DNA of 64,000 nt from Clostridia bacterium (GTDB lineage Bacteria > Bacillota > Clostridia > Oscillospirales > Oscillospiraceae): NCBI GenBank assembly GCA_009929315.1, contig SAAS01000003.1, positions 62,001-126,000 on the forward strand. Reading direction: 5' to 3'. The position numbers and the translations under genes were made by a program. Position 1 is the stretch's first letter. Every line of letters starts with the position of its first letter. Under the pieces are notes generated by a model that was not told the origin of the DNA, did not search any database, and was given only the letters and a program-made list of their open reading frames with translations. Shown one piece after another: positions 1 through 9,000 of this stretch.

Positions 1-372
1 GAAGCCGAGGGTGTAGCCGTCGGGATCGGACTTGATGAACTTGGACCAGCCGATATCGCCGCTGGCGCCCTCTTCCTGCTTAACTACGATGCTCTTACTC
101 CAGCCTTCTTTTTCCTTAATCTTTTCAGCAAGAATTCTGAAATAAACGTCCTGCATGGAGCCTACGCCAAACGGATAGATGTAGGTGATTTCCTTGCTGG
201 GGAAGTCTGCCGGAAGTCCCTCGGGACGAGTGACGTTCCATGTGCTGTCGGTTGTTCCTTCGGTGCTTGCTGCGGCACTGGGGGTTGCTTCAGTGGTAGT
301 CTCGGCTGCGCCGCAAGCAGCCAAAGAGAATACCATTGCAGCGGCAAGAAGCATTGCTGCAAACTTTTTCAT
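1..372 (-). CDS. TctC-type (tripartite tricarboxylate transporter) substrate-binding lipoprotein, N-terminal part
   Basis: The gene starts at 372 (ATG, preceded by AAAGGAGG) and runs off the left edge, so only 124 codons are present. The N-terminus is a lipoprotein signal peptide with lipobox LAAC at Cys20, followed by a Ser/Thr/Ala-rich linker. At about residues 60-85 a strand and helix resembling ITYIYPFG...DVYFRILAEKI match the start of the Bug/TctC fold, which binds organic anions for the TctAB membrane partners. The partners would lie beyond the window. It follows the CDF gene by 50 nt; a short perfect hairpin (395-410) lies in the gap. The family call is fairly good but rests on the N-terminal fifth of the domain. 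Confidence 0.75.
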   Translation of the reverse strand, partial: MKKFAAMLLAAAMVFSLAACGAAETTTEATPSAAASTEGTTDSTWNVTRPEGLPADFPSKEITYIYPFGVGSMQDVYFRILAEKIKEKEGWSKSIVVKQEEGASGDIGWSKFIKSDPDGYTLGF

Positions 373-422
373 AGTAATTCCTCCTTTATATTTGTACTGA
401 TTCCTCAGTAAAAGGGACGTTG

Positions 423-1355
423 CTATTTACAGATACCGGGTATTTCCGACTGTGAAGGATTTATATGTACCATACAGTGCTTAACCTGCGGGAAGGTTTC
501 CTCTATCATATCGTGGGTCTTTTTTGCAACCTGATGTGCGTCTGAAAGCACCTTGCTGCCGTCGACGGCGATTTCTACGTCAACATATACTCTGTCACCA
601 AATAAACGTGTTTTGATGTCGTCTATTCTGACGATGTCGTCGTCCTTTATTATTGCTTCGGAAACCTCGTCGACAAATTTATCGCTGCAGGAACGGTCAA
701 TCATTTTGTCAATTGCATCTTTGAATATGTCTACCGCAACCTTGAGAATGAAAAAGCAAATAACTACACTTGCTACCGCGTCGAGCTTTGGGAAACCGAT
801 TCTTGCACCCAATATACCGGCAAAGCTGCCTATTGAGGAGAACGCGTCTGAACGATGGTCCCAAGCGCTTGCTTTAAGAACGCTGGAGTTAATCTTCTTT
901 GAGGCCTTGATTGTGTACCAATACATACCTTCTTTTACGACGATGGAAACACCGGCCGCAACCAGTGCAAGAACTCCGGGCACGAGAATTTCGGCGCTGT
1001 CGGTAAAGAAGATTTTTTTGATTCCGGCATAGCCGATTCCGGCGCCGATAATAAGAAGTATAAACGAAAGCAGCAGGGACGCTACGCATTCAAAGCGCTC
1101 GTGACCATAGGGGTGTTTATCATCCGCTTCCTTGTGAGCCAGCTTTATGCTCACCAGCACTACCAAAGTGCTGATAACATCGGATGCGGAATGGATTGCG
1201 TCGGAAACCATGGCTCCGGAATGAGCTAAAACTCCGGCCAGAAGTTTAAAAGTTGTAAGAACTAAATTGCCGATTATTCCGACCCAAGATACCTTTGTGG
1301 CAATTGCTTTTCTTGTGGCTTCATCTATTGTGGCATTATTTGGATTTGTCTTCAC
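423..1355 (-). CDS. Cation diffusion facilitator (CDF) family divalent metal exporter
   Basis: This 310-residue inner-membrane antiporter has the CDF layout: about six TM helices in residues 25-215, then a cytoplasmic ferredoxin-like domain at about 220-300. Metal-site residues are visible in TM2 (H55-xxx-D59, with D52) and TM5 (D166-HRS-D170), and the HPYGHER motif follows TM2 near residue 81. A DxxxD motif in TM5 is associated in the literature with Mn2+/Fe2+ rather than Zn2+ selectivity, but the TM2 histidine leaves the metal open. Translation starts at GTG 1355 behind GGGAGG. It has its own promoter and terminates just ahead of the TctC-like gene, which may be cotranscribed. Confidence 0.9.
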   Translation of the reverse strand: MKTNPNNATIDEATRKAIATKVSWVGIIGNLVLTTFKLLAGVLAHSGAMVSDAIHSASDVISTLVVLVSIKLAHKEADDKHPYGHERFECVASLLLSFILLIIGAGIGYAGIKKIFFTDSAEILVPGVLALVAAGVSIVVKEGMYWYTIKASKKINSSVLKASAWDHRSDAFSSIGSFAGILGARIGFPKLDAVASVVICFFILKVAVDIFKDAIDKMIDRSCSDKFVDEVSEAIIKDDDIVRIDDIKTRLFGDRVYVDVEIAVDGSKVLSDAHQVAKKTHDMIEETFPQVKHCMVHINPSQSEIPGICK

Positions 1356-1380
1356 AAGTTGCCTCCCAATGTATAGACAA

Positions 1381-1420
1381 ATATTATCTTTATAATATCT
1401 AAAGAAATATTACTTGTCAA
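1381..1420 (-). promoter_or_regulatory. Promoter with inverted repeat over the -10, upstream of the CDF gene
   Basis: On the minus strand TTGACA (1415-1420) and TATTAT (1392-1397) are separated by 17 nt. A perfect 7-bp inverted repeat, ATATTAT-CTTT-ATAATAT (1381-1398), overlaps the -10, which is where a metal-sensing repressor could bind. The repeat is AT-only, so chance is a real alternative. Confidence 0.65.
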
Positions 1421-1448
1421 TTAAAATTTTTCTGAAAATGTAAATGAA

Positions 1449-2342
1449 TTATGCATTCGGGTTACTGCGATTTTTCCTAATCCTTATATATGGACTGTTC
1501 TTTATGAAATACAGAAGCAGGGCCGCTGCAAAGATTAGAATCATACCGACAAGGCTTCTCACACTGACGGCCTCATTCAGGAAAACAAGTCCCAGAATCG
1601 CCGAGAAAACGATGCCGACATAGTTTATAATACTTACTTCTCCCGGCGCTGTCATCGAGTAAGCCTGCGTAAGCGTAATCTGACCATATCCGGCAGTAAG
1701 TCCGATGCCGAGAAGCATGAGCAAATCCATTGCGGTTGGAACCGCAAACGAAGTAACTCCGAAAATAAGGCTCAGTATACAAGAAACAATCGAGAAAACG
1801 AAAATTATAGTCGCGTTGCTCTCCTTGCCCTTGAGGAAGCTGATGAGAACATACGCCGCGCCGGATACAATTGCAGACATTATGCCCATCAGTGCAGGAG
1901 TTATTTTCTCAAGATTGAAGCTGGGATTGATTACTAAAAGCGCACCTGTAAAAGCAATGAGCAGCGCAATTATATGAATCCGCTTGAGTCTTTCCTTCAG
2001 GAATATGGCGGCGAAAATGATTGTGAAAAAGGGTGAGCTTCTGTGAAGCAGCGAGGCATCAGCCACATTCATGTGCGTTGTGGCGTAAAAATATCCGACA
2101 ACTCCGATATAGCCCAGTACAGCCCGTCCCAAAAGAGCGGGTTGGTTTTCTTTTCTTCCGAAGGCAGGGACTTTTGTCTTTATGATCATAGACAGAGCTA
2201 TAAACAGAGTTATTAAGTTTCTCGCAAATACCTGTTCCATTACCGGAATGGTTCCGCTGGAAAGTTTCACAATCAATTGCATGACACTGAAGCTTAAAGT
2301 CGACAACAGCATCAGCAGTATCGCCTTTTGCTTATTTGTCAT
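1449..2342 (-). CDS. DMT-superfamily (EamA) transporter
   Basis: The protein has 297 residues with about ten hydrophobic helices arranged as two EamA repeats, the usual size for drug/metabolite transporters of the inner membrane. Its ATG (2340-2342) overlaps the TGA stop of the UroD-like gene (ATGA), so the two are translationally coupled and were probably selected to work together. The likely role is import or export of the UroD-like enzyme's small-molecule substrate or product. The substrate cannot be read from sequence. Confidence 0.88.
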   Translation of the reverse strand: MTNKQKAILLMLLSTLSFSVMQLIVKLSSGTIPVMEQVFARNLITLFIALSMIIKTKVPAFGRKENQPALLGRAVLGYIGVVGYFYATTHMNVADASLLHRSSPFFTIIFAAIFLKERLKRIHIIALLIAFTGALLVINPSFNLEKITPALMGIMSAIVSGAAYVLISFLKGKESNATIIFVFSIVSCILSLIFGVTSFAVPTAMDLLMLLGIGLTAGYGQITLTQAYSMTAPGEVSIINYVGIVFSAILGLVFLNEAVSVRSLVGMILIFAAALLLYFIKNSPYIRIRKNRSNPNA

Positions 2343-3349
2343 CGTTCAACAGCCTCACGGACCGCGCGCAGATTTTCATCGGAAGCGCGTGGGTCAACCA
2401 CACAACCGGGGCCCACAATCAATCCTTTTCCGTCTACCATTGCAATGGCTTCTTTTACATGGTTTTTTATGTAATTTGAATCTTCCTGAGCCAAGACGCT
2501 CTCATAGTGGAGTTTGCTCCCAACGATGGTAGGAATCTCGCGCAAGCCGCCCATGAAAACTTTTGAGCATTTTTCGCGAGCCTCGGCAAGACTTGGCTCC
2601 GTATAGCGGTCATGCCAGTTTATAACATTGCAGGGGTATTTGCTGACCGTATCGAACATTATGTTCGCACCGTGGATATGTACAACATTAAACCATGTTT
2701 CATCTTTATATGCGTTTATCACCTTATAATCGTAAGGCTTGCAGAATTCGGCAAAAAGCTCGTCGGTAAGATAGTCGTAAGTTGCGCATTGTGTGGCAAA
2801 GAAGAATCCGCTTACACCGGCTTCAATATTTGCCTTTACAAAACTGATTGTCGTTTCCGTAATTGCTGACAAGGCTTGATGAACAAACCCGGGGTTTTCT
2901 TTCATATCCTCAAGCAGACGGCCGCTTGTCATTTTCTTTAGTGTGGTAAGGGGAGAAAAAATAGTCTGAATATAAGGCGTGTTTGCCGCCGTAAGCTTGG
3001 AAAGATACTGGGATAATAGGAGTGTTTTTCCCCAAGTTCCAAAGGTGGGAGCAAGCGGCTCAATTTTCAGATAATCCTCAAGTTCGCTTATCGCGGGAGC
3101 TGCGATTTCAACTTCCTTATATTTGTCACAGTACACAGCCAGCTTGGCACCCCAATCCTGAACCGTATAGGCACCGAAAGGCATCATTTTTATAAAGTCG
3201 TAATCGTACCTTTCGTTGTAGGCCACCATTGCTTCGGCTAATGAGCGGGGGTCCTGATCGTGCTCCGAAAAATGCATCCATGTACTTACAGGTGTGCGGT
3301 CATGCTCCTGACCGTTTATAACCGCCTGAAGTCTTTCTCTTCTGTTCAT
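2339..3349 (-). CDS. Uroporphyrinogen decarboxylase (UroD/MtaA superfamily)-like protein
   Basis: The start is placed at ATG 3349, which has a strong AGGAGGAG site 8 nt upstream; a longer in-frame extension has no such signal. The 336-residue protein begins MNRRERLQAVINGQEHDRTP, a typical opening for the UROD superfamily (PF01208). That superfamily also contains corrinoid-dependent methyltransferases such as MtaA/MtbA. Near residue 225 a HIHG motif, and near residue 315 a GPGCVVDP motif, occupy positions where zinc-dependent methyltransferases keep His-x-Cys...Cys ligands; here the middle ligand would be His. No heme gene and no corrinoid protein is adjacent, so tetrapyrrole decarboxylation is unlikely. 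The gene pairs with a DMT transporter and is divergent from a GntR regulator. Confidence 0.8.
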   Translation of the reverse strand: MNRRERLQAVINGQEHDRTPVSTWMHFSEHDQDPRSLAEAMVAYNERYDYDFIKMMPFGAYTVQDWGAKLAVYCDKYKEVEIAAPAISELEDYLKIEPLAPTFGTWGKTLLLSQYLSKLTAANTPYIQTIFSPLTTLKKMTSGRLLEDMKENPGFVHQALSAITETTISFVKANIEAGVSGFFFATQCATYDYLTDELFAEFCKPYDYKVINAYKDETWFNVVHIHGANIMFDTVSKYPCNVINWHDRYTEPSLAEAREKCSKVFMGGLREIPTIVGSKLHYESVLAQEDSNYIKNHVKEAIAMVDGKGLIVGPGCVVDPRASDENLRAVREAVER

Positions 3350-3400
3350 TTTGCTCCTCCTAAAGATTAAAAGATATATACATTTGGTACATAATATTGT

Positions 3401-3424
3401 AATTGGTGTTGACAATTACCAATT
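3401..3424. promoter_or_regulatory. Inverted repeat (AATTGGT / ACCAATT) in the UroD-like/gntR divergent region
   Basis: Two 7-bp perfect arms (3401-3407 and 3418-3424) flank 10 nt that contain the -35 box of gntR. The position between two divergent starts suggests an operator serving one or both directions. Confidence 0.5.
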
Positions 3425-3438
3425 AGGTTCTGTATAAT
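3409..3438 (+). promoter_or_regulatory. Promoter of the gntR-family gene
   Basis: Consensus TTGACA (3409-3414) and TATAAT (3433-3438) are separated by 18 nt. The predicted transcription start, near 3445, falls just ahead of a palindrome. Confidence 0.75.
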
Positions 3439-3449
3439 TAAATAAAATA

Positions 3450-3466
3450 TGTTTACTAAGTAAACA
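3450..3466. promoter_or_regulatory. Palindromic operator TGTTTACTAAGTAAACA
   Basis: This is a perfect 17-nt palindrome with 8-bp arms around a central A, just downstream of the gntR -10. Such a site at +5 to +20 is classic for an autorepressed GntR/UTRA regulator. The assignment to the adjacent regulator is inferred from position. Confidence 0.65.
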
Positions 3467-3500
3467 CTAATTTATATTAAATGATGGAAAGAGGACTGAA

Positions 3501-4232
3501 ATGTCTGAACTGGAGTCAGCAACACCGAGCTATATGCAAATACAAAACTATGTATTTGACAAGATCAAAAACGGAGAATACCCGCTTGGAAGCAAGATAC
3601 CGTCCGAAATCGAACTAGCCGAACTTTTTCAGGTTTCTCGTGTTACGGCGAACAAAGCCATAAAGGAAATGTCGGTTATGGGCGTTCTCGACAGAGTAAG
3701 GGGACGCGGTACATTTGTTTGCTCAGATCAAAGCATTTCAACAGAGTCTAAGGCGTTCGGTTCGGCGATGAAACTTGATATCGGCGGAAGCCGCAAGCAC
3801 CAGATTGTACAGTTTAAAATAGTCAAAGCACATCCCGAGCTTGCAAGAAAAGCAAACGTATCGGAGGATGAGCTATATTACGAGATTATACTCGTAAATA
3901 AAACGAAGGAGAAAAACGAATCCCTCGACTACACATACATCCCGGTGAAGCTGGTTGACGACATTACAAAATCACTTAACTACTTAAGTTCTCACTTTGT
4001 ATACGATTATCTGAAAACTTTGGCAACTGCGCACCCTAAGTTCGTGAAGATATTTGTCAATATTCCGCATTATCCGTTCTTGCAGACCGTAGACTTCCTG
4101 CTGGAAAACTCGGAAGAAATGTCAATTTTCAGTACAGATGTTTACGATGTGAATATGCACCTTCTGGCCACGACCTATACGACTTATCCGAGTTCATCGC
4201 TCGACATTCCGCTGCTCACTTTTTCAATTTGA
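3501..4232 (+). CDS. GntR-family transcriptional regulator with UTRA effector domain
   Basis: The 243-residue protein starts at ATG 3501. Residues about 10-75 form a GntR winged helix-turn-helix (YMQIQNYVFDKIKNGEYPLG, then IPSEIELAELFQVSRVTANK and a GRGTFV wing). The rest resembles a UTRA domain of the HutC type, which senses a small ligand. It is divergent from the UroD-like/DMT pair and is the natural candidate for their ligand-responsive repressor. Its stop is 13 nt from the convergent cysteine desulfidase gene, with no obvious terminator between them. Confidence 0.9.
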   Translation: MSELESATPSYMQIQNYVFDKIKNGEYPLGSKIPSEIELAELFQVSRVTANKAIKEMSVMGVLDRVRGRGTFVCSDQSISTESKAFGSAMKLDIGGSRKHQIVQFKIVKAHPELARKANVSEDELYYEIILVNKTKEKNESLDYTYIPVKLVDDITKSLNYLSSHFVYDYLKTLATAHPKFVKIFVNIPHYPFLQTVDFLLENSEEMSIFSTDVYDVNMHLLATTYTTYPSSSLDIPLLTFSI

Positions 4233-4245
4233 ATTAAGAACCCGA

Positions 4246-5523
4246 CTATTTATCAATCATAATGTTAAGAATTTCAATGTCGGTTTCCTTCATGCCGTCA
4301 TGACCGAGGCGCCCGACGCTTGCCAGGGTGTTTTCGGTACCCTTCTTAACAATTCCGTCGCCGCCGAAAAATTGCTGATTGTCACAGTACATTTCATAGC
4401 CCAATATACCGGTATCTACCGCAACAGCAATTTTTCCGGCGCAGGAGGCCTTCGCTCCGTCGCATATAACGCCGGAAGCAATAGCCAGAGCATTTACCAG
4501 GGTATGAGAAATTGCATCAAGAGAACCATCCAGCAAGTAAGCAATTCCGCAGCCTGCTGCGGCACCCGCATTGATGGCACCGCAATACGCGGAAAGCCTT
4601 CCGATGCGGGTTTTTTGGTGAATGGCGATAAGGTTTGACAGCACGAGCGCGCGGTACATCTTTTCGTCTGATACTTTTAATTCGCGAGCATAAACAACAA
4701 CGGGAACGCTTGCGGTAATGCCCTGATTTCCGCTGCCGGAGTTAATAATAACAGGCATGTCACAGCCGTTCATTCTTGCATCGCTGCCCGCCGCCGCCAT
4801 TGCTTTTGCCTTATTTTTAAGTGAAGACTCGTTGTGGTTAAGCAGCACGGAGCCGATATTGGCGCCATAACTTCCTTTAAGTCCCTCTTCGGCTATGGCC
4901 ATGTTGTATTTAATCTGTATGTCGAGCAAGTCCTTGACATCGGCTAAATCAACTGAGTTTGCAAAATCCAAAATCAGTTCAACTGAGAGGAAAGAGCGAT
5001 TGGTAAGTCCGTTTTCAACTTCGCAGGAAATGACTGAATCCCGAAAAACCTTGCCGTCCTTCTCAATAAAGACAATGTTTGTATGATAATTTACGATTCT
5101 GACTGTTGCATAAGAGTCGTTTTTATAGACAGTAATGTTAATATCAAAAATATAGGGCGTTTCAGCAAGCTCAACCGAAATCTCAGTGCTGTTGAGATAA
5201 TTCTTAATTTCCTCAATTTGCTCATCGGTTACAGATGAAATAACCTCCAGCTTTTTGTTCGCGTCACCGGCAATTACTCCCGCTGCGGCCGCAGCAGTTA
5301 TACCCTTCAAATTTCCCGTATTCGGAACAACAACGCTTTTAACATTCTTAATTATATTGCCGCTCGCTTTTACCACGATTCTGTCGGGAATATCTCCCAA
5401 AGTTTCTCTGGCAACCGCTGCACAATAGGAAATTGCGATAGGTTCAGTACAACCCATCGCGGGGAGGAGCTCCTCCTTAAGCACATTTAGGCACTTTTCA
5501 TAGTTTACATCGGTCTTTTTCAT
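4246..5523 (-). CDS. cyuA: L-cysteine desulfidase (CyuA / UPF0597 family)
   Basis: The enzyme converts L-cysteine to pyruvate, ammonia and hydrogen sulfide with an oxygen-labile [4Fe-4S] cluster and no PLP. The 425-residue protein carries MGCTEPIAISY, placing Cys25 where the Methanocaldococcus enzyme has a cluster ligand. It also has NGCDMPVIINSGSGNQG and, further on, CGAINAGAAAGCG, the other conserved cysteine region. ATG 5523 is preferred because GAGGTG sits just upstream; a GTG three codons earlier overlaps that site. The gene stands alone with its own promoter. No cysteine transporter (cyuP) is adjacent. Confidence 0.88.
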   Translation of the reverse strand: MKKTDVNYEKCLNVLKEELLPAMGCTEPIAISYCAAVARETLGDIPDRIVVKASGNIIKNVKSVVVPNTGNLKGITAAAAAGVIAGDANKKLEVISSVTDEQIEEIKNYLNSTEISVELAETPYIFDINITVYKNDSYATVRIVNYHTNIVFIEKDGKVFRDSVISCEVENGLTNRSFLSVELILDFANSVDLADVKDLLDIQIKYNMAIAEEGLKGSYGANIGSVLLNHNESSLKNKAKAMAAAGSDARMNGCDMPVIINSGSGNQGITASVPVVVYARELKVSDEKMYRALVLSNLIAIHQKTRIGRLSAYCGAINAGAAAGCGIAYLLDGSLDAISHTLVNALAIASGVICDGAKASCAGKIAVAVDTGILGYEMYCDNQQFFGGDGIVKKGTENTLASVGRLGHDGMKETDIEILNIMIDK

Positions 5524-5543
5524 GCTTATCACCTCAATATCGC

Positions 5544-5584
5544 TGTATATATCTTTATTATATATACAAACATCAAAATGTCAA
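5544..5584 (-). promoter_or_regulatory. Promoter and inverted repeat upstream of cyuA
   Basis: On the minus strand TTGACA (5579-5584) and TATAAT (5557-5562) have 16 nt between them. An 8-bp inverted repeat, TGTATATA (5544-5551) and TATATACA (5561-5568), covers the -10 and the transcription start, a repressor-like position. The same decamer TGTATATACA recurs at 5870. Confidence 0.6.
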
Positions 5585-5869
5585 TACAAAGATAGATGTT
5601 TTCTGTATTTTTACTGCGCAGAAAATCGAGTGATTTTCTAAAATACATGTTGACGACGTATGAATAATTCTATTCTGCCGGGGTTTGCGCTCCGAACAAT
5701 TTAGTCCTATAATTTAGCTTTATTCCTGATAATTAGGGGTTTGTGCAACTAATCGGCAGAGTATGCGTTGACCCGGAAACATAAAACACGCAACGTATTT
5801 ACCATTTTAAAGAAATTATATATATAACTATCAAATAAACCGCACAGTATAGGAAGTAAAATTTTAGAA
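5585..5869. other. Non-coding stretch between the cyuA and PFOR promoters
   Basis: Part of a gap of about 520 nt between divergent genes. No open frame with a ribosome binding site, no RNA gene and no terminator was seen here; composition is AT-rich. It most likely serves only as the upstream region of the two promoters. Confidence 0.5.
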
Positions 5870-5923
5870 TGTATATACAAAGTTAAAAAAACTCTTTTCA
5901 CGGGAGAATATCCGTGATACAAT
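5870..5923 (+). promoter_or_regulatory. Probable promoter of the PFOR gene, with upstream palindrome
   Basis: TTTTCA (5895-5900) and TACAAT (5918-5923) are spaced 17 nt apart. The interval contains a CACGG/CCGTG inverted repeat (5899-5903 and 5912-5916). A 10-nt palindrome, TGTATATACA (5870-5879), lies 15 nt upstream of the -35. This predicts a leader of about 115 nt before the PFOR start. Confidence 0.5.
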
Positions 5924-6047
5924 AGAAAAGTATGGTACAGGCATTCGGTTGTTCGGACAAGTATCCGGATTTATCGGCTTCCGAAAGACCATATATTTCT
6001 CACTTAATATAGTAGCAAATCTATAAATATAAAGGAGACCAGAAAAA

Positions 6048-9000
6048 ATGGCACGAAAAATGAAATCGATGGATGGCAATACCGCGGCCGCGCATGTCTC
6101 GTATGCGTTTACGGAAGTGGCTGGCATTTATCCGATAACACCCTCAAGTCCGATGGCGGACTATGTCAACCAGTGGTCGGCGGCAGGAAGGACAAACATA
6201 TTCGGAACGAGAGTCAACGTCGCGGAAATGCAGTCCGAGGCGGGAGCTGCCGGAACGGTTCACGGTTCGCTTGCGGCGGGCGCATTGACCACTACATATA
6301 CCGCATCTCAGGGCCTGCTCCTTATGATACCGAACATGTATAAAATCGCAGCCGAGCTTCTGCCCTGCGTTTTTCACGTTTCAGCGAGAACTGTTGCAAC
6401 ACAGGCACTGAATATTTTCGGCGACCATTCGGACGTTATGGCCTGTCGTCAGACCGGGTTTGCAATGCTTGCCGAAACAAACCCGCAGGAAGTTATGGAT
6501 CTTGCCGCAGTCGCTCACCTCGCGGCAATTAAGAGCCGCGTTCCTTTCATCAACTTCTTTGACGGTTTCCGTACCTCACACGAAATTCAGAAGATTGAAA
6601 CCTGGGAATATGACGACCTTGCCGAAATGTGCGACATGGACGCAGTTGAAGCTTTCCGCAAGCGCTCTTTAAACCCCGAGCGTCCCGTAATGCGCGGCTC
6701 GCACGAAAACGGAGACGTTTTCTTCCAGCACCGCGAGGCAATCAACAAATACTACGAAGCCGTTCCCGGAATCGTTGAAGAGTACATGGGCAAGGTTAAC
6801 GCAAAGCTCGGCACCGATTACAAACTTTTCAATTACTACGGCGCGCCCGACGCGGAGCGCGTAATTATCGCAATGGGTTCAATCTGCGACGTGGCTGAAG
6901 AGGTTATTGATTACCTGACCGCCATGGGCGAGAAGGTCGGCCTTATTAAAGTGCGTTTGTATCGTCCTTTCGTTTCGGATAAGCTGATTGCTGCAATACC
7001 GAAGACCGCAAAGAAGATAGCCGTTCTTGACCGCACCAAGGAGCCCGGCGCCATCGGCGAACCCCTTTATATGGACGTCGTCACAGCCCTCGCAAACGCC
7101 GGCATGACTAACAGCGTTGTCGGCGGACGCTACGGACTCGGCTCCAAGGACACGCCCCCCTCCAGCGTTTTCGCTGTTTATGAGGAACTGAAAAAGGACG
7201 CTCCGCTCCGCCAGTTCACCATCGGTATCACGGACGATGTTACGAATATCTCACTTGAGGAAAAGCCCGCACCCAGCACCGCCGCACCCGGAACTATCGA
7301 GTGCAAGTTCTGGGGTCTCGGCGGCGACGGCACAGTCGGCGCGAACAAGAACTCGATTAAGATTATCGGCGATCATACCAACAAGTATGTTCAGGCCTAT
7401 TTCCAGTACGACTCCAAGAAGACCGGCGGCGTAACCATCAGCCACCTGCGCTTCGGCGATAAGCCCATCCGCAGCCCCTACTATATAAACAAGGCGGATT
7501 TTGTCGCCTGCCACAACCCCTCTTACATCATCAAGGGTTATAAAATGGTTCGCGACGTTAAGCCCGGCGGCGTCTTCCTTATAAACTGCCAGTGGACGCC
7601 CGAGGAGCTTGACCGTCACATGCCTGCGGAGGCAAAACGCTATATCGCGAAGAACAACATCAATGTCTACACAATAAACGCTATCGACCTTGCCATTAAG
7701 CTCGGCATGGGCAAGCGCACCAACACGATTCTCCAGTCCGCGTTTTTCACCCTTGCCAAGGTCATTCCCCAAGAGGAAGCCATCGGCTACATGAAGGACG
7801 CCGCGACAAAGAGCTACCTCAAAAAGGGTCAGGACATCGTGGATATGAACCACAAGGCCATTGAAGCGGGCGCCACAGCCTTTGTAAAGGTTGATGTTCC
7901 CGCCGATTGGGCAGATGCCGAAAAGGTTTGCGTTAAGAGCACGCTTGAGGGCGGCGACAAGCTCGTAAACATGGTCGAAGGCATCACCCTGACCATGGCG
8001 AAGATGGACGGCGACAGTATCCCCGTTTCCTCTTTCGAGAAGCATGTTGACGGAACCTTTGAACTCGGCGCCTCCGCTTATGAGAAGCGCGGCGTGGCAG
8101 TAAGCGTTCCGACATGGGACTTTGAAAAGTGCATTCAGTGCAACCAGTGCTCTTATGTCTGCCCGCACGCAACCATTCGCCCCTACGCTCTGACCGAGGC
8201 CGAGCTTGCCGCCGCGCCCGAAGGCACAAAGAGCGCTGCCTTCAAGGCCGGCAAGGGCAAGGGAGTTTACACTTTTGCGATTGCCATTTCTCCGCTGGAC
8301 TGCATGGGCTGCGGCGTTTGCGTAAGCACCTGCCCTGTAAAGGCGCTCACAATGGTTCCGCAGGAGGACGAGCTTAAGCAGCAGGATGTGTTTAATTACA
8401 TGGTTGCTAAGGCGACTCCGAAGGCGGACGTTGAGGACACGACCTCCGTCAAGGGCAGCCAGTTTAAGACCCCGCTGCTCGAGTTCTCCGGCTCCTGCGC
8501 AGGCTGCGCGGAAACCGCTTACGCAAGACTTATCACCCAGGTCTGCGGCGACCGTATGTACATTTCAAACGCCACCGGCTGCTCGTCCATCTGGGGCGGA
8601 CCGGCCGCAACCTCGCCCTATACCGTCAACAAGGCGGGCAAGGGACCGGCTTGGGCAAACTCCCTGTTTGAGGACAATGCAGAGCACGGCTTCGGACTCT
8701 ATCTCGGACAGAAGGCGATTCGCAATCGCCTTGCAGTAAAAGTTAAGGAACTGATGGAAATTACCACAGTTGACTCTAAGAGAGCCGCATGTGAAACCTA
8801 TCTTTCCACCATGGATGACGGTGAGGCAAACAAGGCAGCTGTTGAGGTTCTTGTTTCCGAGCTTGAAAAGGACTCCGATTGCGATTACTCGAAGGAAATA
8901 CTGGCCGGCAAGGAATATCTCGTCAAGAAGTCCGTTTGGATTTTCGGCGGCGACGGCTGGGCTTATGACATCGGCTTCGGCGGACTTGACCATGTTCTTG

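Noticed and set aside
2339..3349. The UroD-like gene as HemE of heme synthesis
   Set aside because: No heme genes nearby, and it is coupled to a transporter and a GntR regulator; the sequence opening fits the methyltransferase-like branch better.
7251..8168. A 305-codon open frame on the minus strand inside the PFOR gene
   Set aside because: It lies wholly inside the PFOR coding sequence, has no ribosome binding site and no recognisable domain; it is a by-product of the C-ending codon bias.
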